Below, piece after piece: positions 5,665-8,959 of a stretch of 8,959 nt of DNA. The DNA is from Chloroflexota bacterium. Lineage in GTDB: Bacteria; Chloroflexota; UBA5177; JANWHV01. The stretch is taken from assembly GCA_025924845.1 (NCBI GenBank), contig JAICHN010000209.1:1-8959 (forward strand), written 5' to 3'. Made by a program: the position numbers and the translations under genes. How positions within the stretch are numbered: the stretch's first letter is position 1; every line of letters starts with the position of its first letter. The notes under the pieces were generated by a model. It was given only the letters and a program-made list of their open reading frames with translations. It searched no databases and was not told where the DNA came from.

Positions 5665-8600
5665 ATGGGCGATCTTCAGCCGACCAGCCAACTGATTACC
5701 GTCGGCGCGTCGGCAGGCGGTGTCGAGTCCCTGGCCACTCTTGTTTCGACCTTGCCCACGCCGTTTCCCGCTCCGATCGTGATCGCCCAACATCTCGACC
5801 CGACGCGGCCCAGCCAGCTCCAGGAGATCCTAGCGCGCCGCACCAACCTGCCCGTACATAGCGTGGTAGGGCACGAGCCGCTTGAGGCCGGTGTGATCTA
5901 TGTGGTGCCCTCCAACCGTCATGTGACGATTACCGATCACCACGTCGGTATTGACCCTGAAGGCACCGGCCGGCCCAAGCCTTCCATCGACCTGCTCTTC
6001 GAAACCGCCGCCGCCGTTTTTGGTGAAGGGTTGATCGCCGTGGTGCTCTCCGGGCTGGGGTCCGATGGAGCGGCGGGCGCCCGTCGCGTCAAAGAGGCGG
6101 GCGGTACGGTAGTAATTCAGAATCCGCGTACCGCTCCGTACCCGTCTATGCCCCAGGCCCTGGCCCCTACCACGGTGGATGTGATCGCCGATGTCGACGC
6201 CATGGGCCCGCTGCTCGACGATCTCCTCACTGGGGCCTACACCCCGGCTGGACCACGCGACGACCGCCAGGTCCGTACCTTTCTCGAGGAACTGCGCGAT
6301 CGTACGGGCATCGACTTCAGTCGCTATAAGATGCCGACCATCCAGCGTCGGTTGCAGCGGCGGCTGGTAGCCACCGGAGCTCATTCGCTTGCAGAATATC
6401 GCCGTTGCCTTCAAGCCCATCCCGAGGAATACGACCGTCTGATCAATGCGTTTCTGATCAAAGTCACCGAGTTCTTTCGAGACCGGGAGCTTTTCGTGTA
6501 TCTGCGCGAGCATGTCCTACCGGAACTGATTGAGCGCGGGCGGGCGCACGGGAACGAGTTGCGTTTCTGGAGCGCGGGCTGCGCAACCGGTGAGGAGGCA
6601 TACTCCCTGGCGCTGTTGGTGGCCGATGCCCTGGGAACTGAACTTGAGGCATGGACGGTGCGCATCTTTGCTACCGATCTCGACGGGGAGGCCGTCGACT
6701 TCGCGCGGCGCGGAAGATTTCCGGCCACAGCCATTAGCGAAGTACCGGCCGGCCTGAAGGCTCGCTACTTCACCGAGGAGCAGGGCGCTTTTTCGGTAGC
6801 GAAGTCGGTGCGCGGTCTGTTGGTCTTTGGCGAGCATGATCTGGGCCAAAGACCGCTATTCCCTCGCATAGACCTCTGCCTGTGCCGAAACGTGCTGATT
6901 TATTTCACGCCGGAGCTCCAGCGGCGTGCCCTCGAAACCTTCGCCTTTGCCTTGCGCGAGGGAGGCGTGTTGGTTCTGGGCAGCGCGGAGACGACCAGCC
7001 CACTGCCAAGCTCTTTCACGCCGCTAAACACGGGGCTAAGAGTCTATAGGCGACATGGCGATCGCCCCAGCCTGATCAGTCCGATCAAGACCACGAAGCG
7101 CCCGCGTTTGGGGCATACTCCCAGCCTACCAGGGGCCGGGGAGGAACTGGCCAGGGTGCGACGCGAAGTGCGAGAAGGGCAGGTCGACCAGATCAGGACC
7201 GAGGAACTATTGTTGCGTTTACCGGTCGGCCTTGTCGTGGTAGATCGTAATTATGATATTCAGCACCTGAACGGGGAGGCGCGCCGGTTGCTTGGCATTC
7301 ATACGGAGGCAGTGGGTGAGGACTTTGTGCATTTGGCTGAACGGGTGCCGGCGCCTGCCCTGCGTACCGCCATTGACGCCGCGCTTGGGGGCGAGGAGCG
7401 CTCCGTGGAGGCGATACCCACCGACGCGCTGATCCCCGGCGAAACGCGCTACCTGCGGATCAGTTGCAGGCCCTATCGAGCGGGCGCGAACGCGGCGGAA
7501 GCGGCAGTATTGATCGTTGCCGACGTGACCGAAGTGGAGCGTACGCGGGCCGAAGTGGCGCACCTGCGGGCGGCCCTTGAACAAGCCGGCGCGGCCAATC
7601 GCTTCTTGCTGGACGCGAACCAGGAGTTGACCACGCTCACGGCCCTGTTGCGCCGCAGCACTGAAGACTTCCTGCTCAACAATGAAGAGATTCAGGCGGC
7701 AACCGAGGAGGTTGAGACGCTCAACGAGGAGCAACAGGCGACCAATGAGGAGCTGGAAACGCTGAATGAGGAGCAACAGGCCACCGTCGAGGAATTGGAG
7801 ACCACGAATGAAGAGCTAAGGACCCGCAACCGCGAACTGCGAGACCTTGCGGCAACGGTGGAGACGGAGCGTGGGCGACTGGCTGCCATCCTCGCGAGCA
7901 TGGGCGACGCGGTAGTCGTGCTTGATGCGCAAGGACAGGTGGTGTTTACCAGCGCCCTCTTCGATGAAATGTTTGGCGCGACTGGAGGCGCTTTCGCGGC
8001 AGAGGACGCCGAGGGGCATCCTCTCCCCACCGATGCCACACCGCAAGAGCGGTTACGCCGGGGCGAGGCGTTTCAGATGCAATTTACCATCGAGGGTGCC
8101 GACAAGAAGCGCCGATGGTATGAGGCCACGGGGCGGCCCGTTAACAACCTCCCTAGGTACGGCGCGGCGCCGGATCAGCACGGTGCCCCTCCTCCTCACG
8201 ATGCGGTATTGGTAATCCGTGATATCACCGACCGCACGCTGCGCAACCTGCAGGATCAATTCCTGGCCCTGGCGGCGCATGAATTGCGTACACCCCTTAC
8301 CGCGATCATAGGCTTGTTACAGTTGCTGCTCCGCGGGATCGAGACAACACCGGCGACCAGTGCCGAACACGCGCGACTGGCGCTCGGCGAGGCGCGGCGA
8401 CTGGCGCGGCTGGTGAATGATCTTCAGGAAGTGAGTCGATTCCAGCATGAGCGGCTGACCGTGGTCCGCCGGCCGGTGAATATATCCATGGTGGTGGAAC
8501 AGGCCGTGGAGTTGGCGCGTGTGCTCGATGGAAATCGGCTGATTCGTCTTGAGGGTTCGGCAGCGCCCCTAAGAGTCGACGGAGATGCCGAGCGCCTGCA

Positions 8601-8922
8601 ACAGGTGGTACTGAACCTGGTGACCAACGCGCTGGTGCATGCGGCGCCCTCGCCGGTCGATCTCCGCCTACAGCCGCGCGAGGGGGCAATTGAGTTGGAG
8701 GTCCGCGATTACGGCCCAGGAATCGAACCGGACGAATTGGCTCAGCTCTTCACGCGCTTTTACCAGGGGGGCGCGGCACATGCCCACCAGGGAGCCGGCA
8801 TGGGACTGGGTCTGTATATTGCCCGGGAAATCGTGGAGGCTCACCAGGGGACCATCACCGCCACATCAACGATTGGTGAGGGTACCGTGTTCACGGTTCG
8901 CCTGCCGGAGATCGCGGACTAG
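5665..8922 (+). CDS. CheB methylesterase / CheR methyltransferase / PAS / histidine kinase fusion protein
   Basis: A 1085-residue cytoplasmic signalling protein with no membrane segment. CheB-type methylesterase at about 8-190 has the triad S16 (GASAGG), H43 (AQHLDP) and D134 (GLGSDG). CheR follows: its N-terminal helical domain at about 204-258, then the SAM-binding domain with FWSAGCATGEEAYSLAL at 301-317, acidic D338 (FATDLDG) and CRNVLIYF at 407-414. A PAS domain lies at about 513-622, a coiled coil at 625-735, a second PAS at about 735-857, HisKA with phospho-accepting H872 (AAHELRTPL), and HATPase_c with N984/N988, DYGPGI at 1015-1020 and GMGLGLYI at 1045-1052. All catalytic motifs look intact. 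CheB lacks the usual regulatory receiver domain, as is known for such fusions, so its control must come from the PAS or kinase parts. It would de-methylate and methylate chemoreceptors and phosphorylate an unknown partner; none is encoded nearby. It is divergent from the iron-transporter and chemoreceptor cluster. Confidence 0.95.
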   Translation: MGDLQPTSQLITVGASAGGVESLATLVSTLPTPFPAPIVIAQHLDPTRPSQLQEILARRTNLPVHSVVGHEPLEAGVIYVVPSNRHVTITDHHVGIDPEGTGRPKPSIDLLFETAAAVFGEGLIAVVLSGLGSDGAAGARRVKEAGGTVVIQNPRTAPYPSMPQALAPTTVDVIADVDAMGPLLDDLLTGAYTPAGPRDDRQVRTFLEELRDRTGIDFSRYKMPTIQRRLQRRLVATGAHSLAEYRRCLQAHPEEYDRLINAFLIKVTEFFRDRELFVYLREHVLPELIERGRAHGNELRFWSAGCATGEEAYSLALLVADALGTELEAWTVRIFATDLDGEAVDFARRGRFPATAISEVPAGLKARYFTEEQGAFSVAKSVRGLLVFGEHDLGQRPLFPRIDLCLCRNVLIYFTPELQRRALETFAFALREGGVLVLGSAETTSPLPSSFTPLNTGLRVYRRHGDRPSLISPIKTTKRPRLGHTPSLPGAGEELARVRREVREGQVDQIRTEELLLRLPVGLVVVDRNYDIQHLNGEARRLLGIHTEAVGEDFVHLAERVPAPALRTAIDAALGGEERSVEAIPTDALIPGETRYLRISCRPYRAGANAAEAAVLIVADVTEVERTRAEVAHLRAALEQAGAANRFLLDANQELTTLTALLRRSTEDFLLNNEEIQAATEEVETLNEEQQATNEELETLNEEQQATVEELETTNEELRTRNRELRDLAATVETERGRLAAILASMGDAVVVLDAQGQVVFTSALFDEMFGATGGAFAAEDAEGHPLPTDATPQERLRRGEAFQMQFTIEGADKKRRWYEATGRPVNNLPRYGAAPDQHGAPPPHDAVLVIRDITDRTLRNLQDQFLALAAHELRTPLTAIIGLLQLLLRGIETTPATSAEHARLALGEARRLARLVNDLQEVSRFQHERLTVVRRPVNISMVVEQAVELARVLDGNRLIRLEGSAAPLRVDGDAERLQQVVLNLVTNALVHAAPSPVDLRLQPREGAIELEVRDYGPGIEPDELAQLFTRFYQGGAAHAHQGAGMGLGLYIAREIVEAHQGTITATSTIGEGTVFTVRLPEIAD
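7672..7839 (+). repeat. Four 14-residue coiled-coil repeats inside the sensor kinase
   Basis: Residues 670-725 contain four tandem 14-residue units, each two heptads. Units two and three are nearly identical (ETLNEEQQATNEEL and ETLNEEQQATVEEL), unit four is ETTNEELRTRNREL, and unit one, LLNNEEIQAATEEV, is more diverged. The DNA repeats less exactly than the protein through synonymous changes. Helices of this NEEL type are the known linker between the PAS domains of CheB-CheR fusions and likely form a dimeric rod that transmits signal. Confidence 0.8.
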
Positions 8923-8959
8923 CGCGGCCTGGCCGTAACACCTTGGCGGCTCCGTAGGG

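Noticed and set aside
5425..5793. Minus-strand open frame of 122 codons spanning the leader and the start of the sensor gene
   Set aside because: It overlaps the sensor's CheB domain antisense, shows no recognisable motif, and covers the structured leader; probably chance.
5830..6513. Minus-strand open frame of 227 codons opposite the CheB-CheR part
   Set aside because: It mirrors the conserved catalytic region on the other strand and has no domain features of its own.
8923..8959. Terminator or second gene after the sensor kinase
   Set aside because: Only 37 bases remain; no hairpin with a T-run and no start with a ribosome binding site can be seen.

Overview
The window is a GC-rich stretch of bacterial chromosome with five protein-coding genes. 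Four lie on the minus strand and one on the plus strand, separated by a 449-base divergent intergenic region (5216-5664). No rRNA, tRNA, transposase, CRISPR array or phage gene is visible. The host is probably a Chloroflexota-like bacterium. I base that only on the style of the chemoreceptor (HAMP with a linker before the DEIG motif, then a glutamine-rich signalling helix) and on the CheB-CheR-PAS-histidine-kinase fusion. Other GC-rich phyla are not excluded. The binding protein has no lipobox cysteine, which suits a soluble periplasmic protein rather than a monoderm lipoprotein.

Minus strand, in transcription order. A ferric-iron ABC transporter of the FbpABC type comes first. The substrate-binding protein (5179 or 5215 down to 4229) is followed by a fused two-domain permease (4058-2454) and an ATPase with a C-terminal TOBE domain (2467-1409), which overlaps the permease by 14 bases. 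After a further 77 bases, with its own strong ribosome binding site and no visible terminator before it, comes a methyl-accepting chemotaxis protein (1331 to the left edge, truncated by the window). The binding-protein gene carries a one-base frameshift at about 4280-4285. The missing C-terminal 55 codons are intact in the next frame (4280-4113), ending in the usual last helix of the family. Restoring one base gives a mature protein of about 311 residues, the normal size for FbpA. All four expected iron ligands lie upstream of the break.

Plus strand. One 1085-residue protein (5665-8922) joins, in order, a CheB methylesterase, a CheR methyltransferase, a PAS domain, a coiled coil built of 14-residue repeats, a second PAS domain and a complete histidine kinase (HisKA plus HATPase_c). 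It has no receiver domain, and no response regulator is seen beside it.

The intergenic region is dense in dyad symmetry. It holds a 14-bp perfect inverted repeat, three operator-sized dyads around a possible promoter, and a leader of about 230 bases before the sensor gene with several nested hairpins, one of which encloses the Shine-Dalgarno sequence. Taken together, the window pairs iron uptake with chemotaxis-type signalling: a receptor downstream of the transporter and a receptor-modifying kinase divergently transcribed from it. That the two sides work together is inferred from position only.
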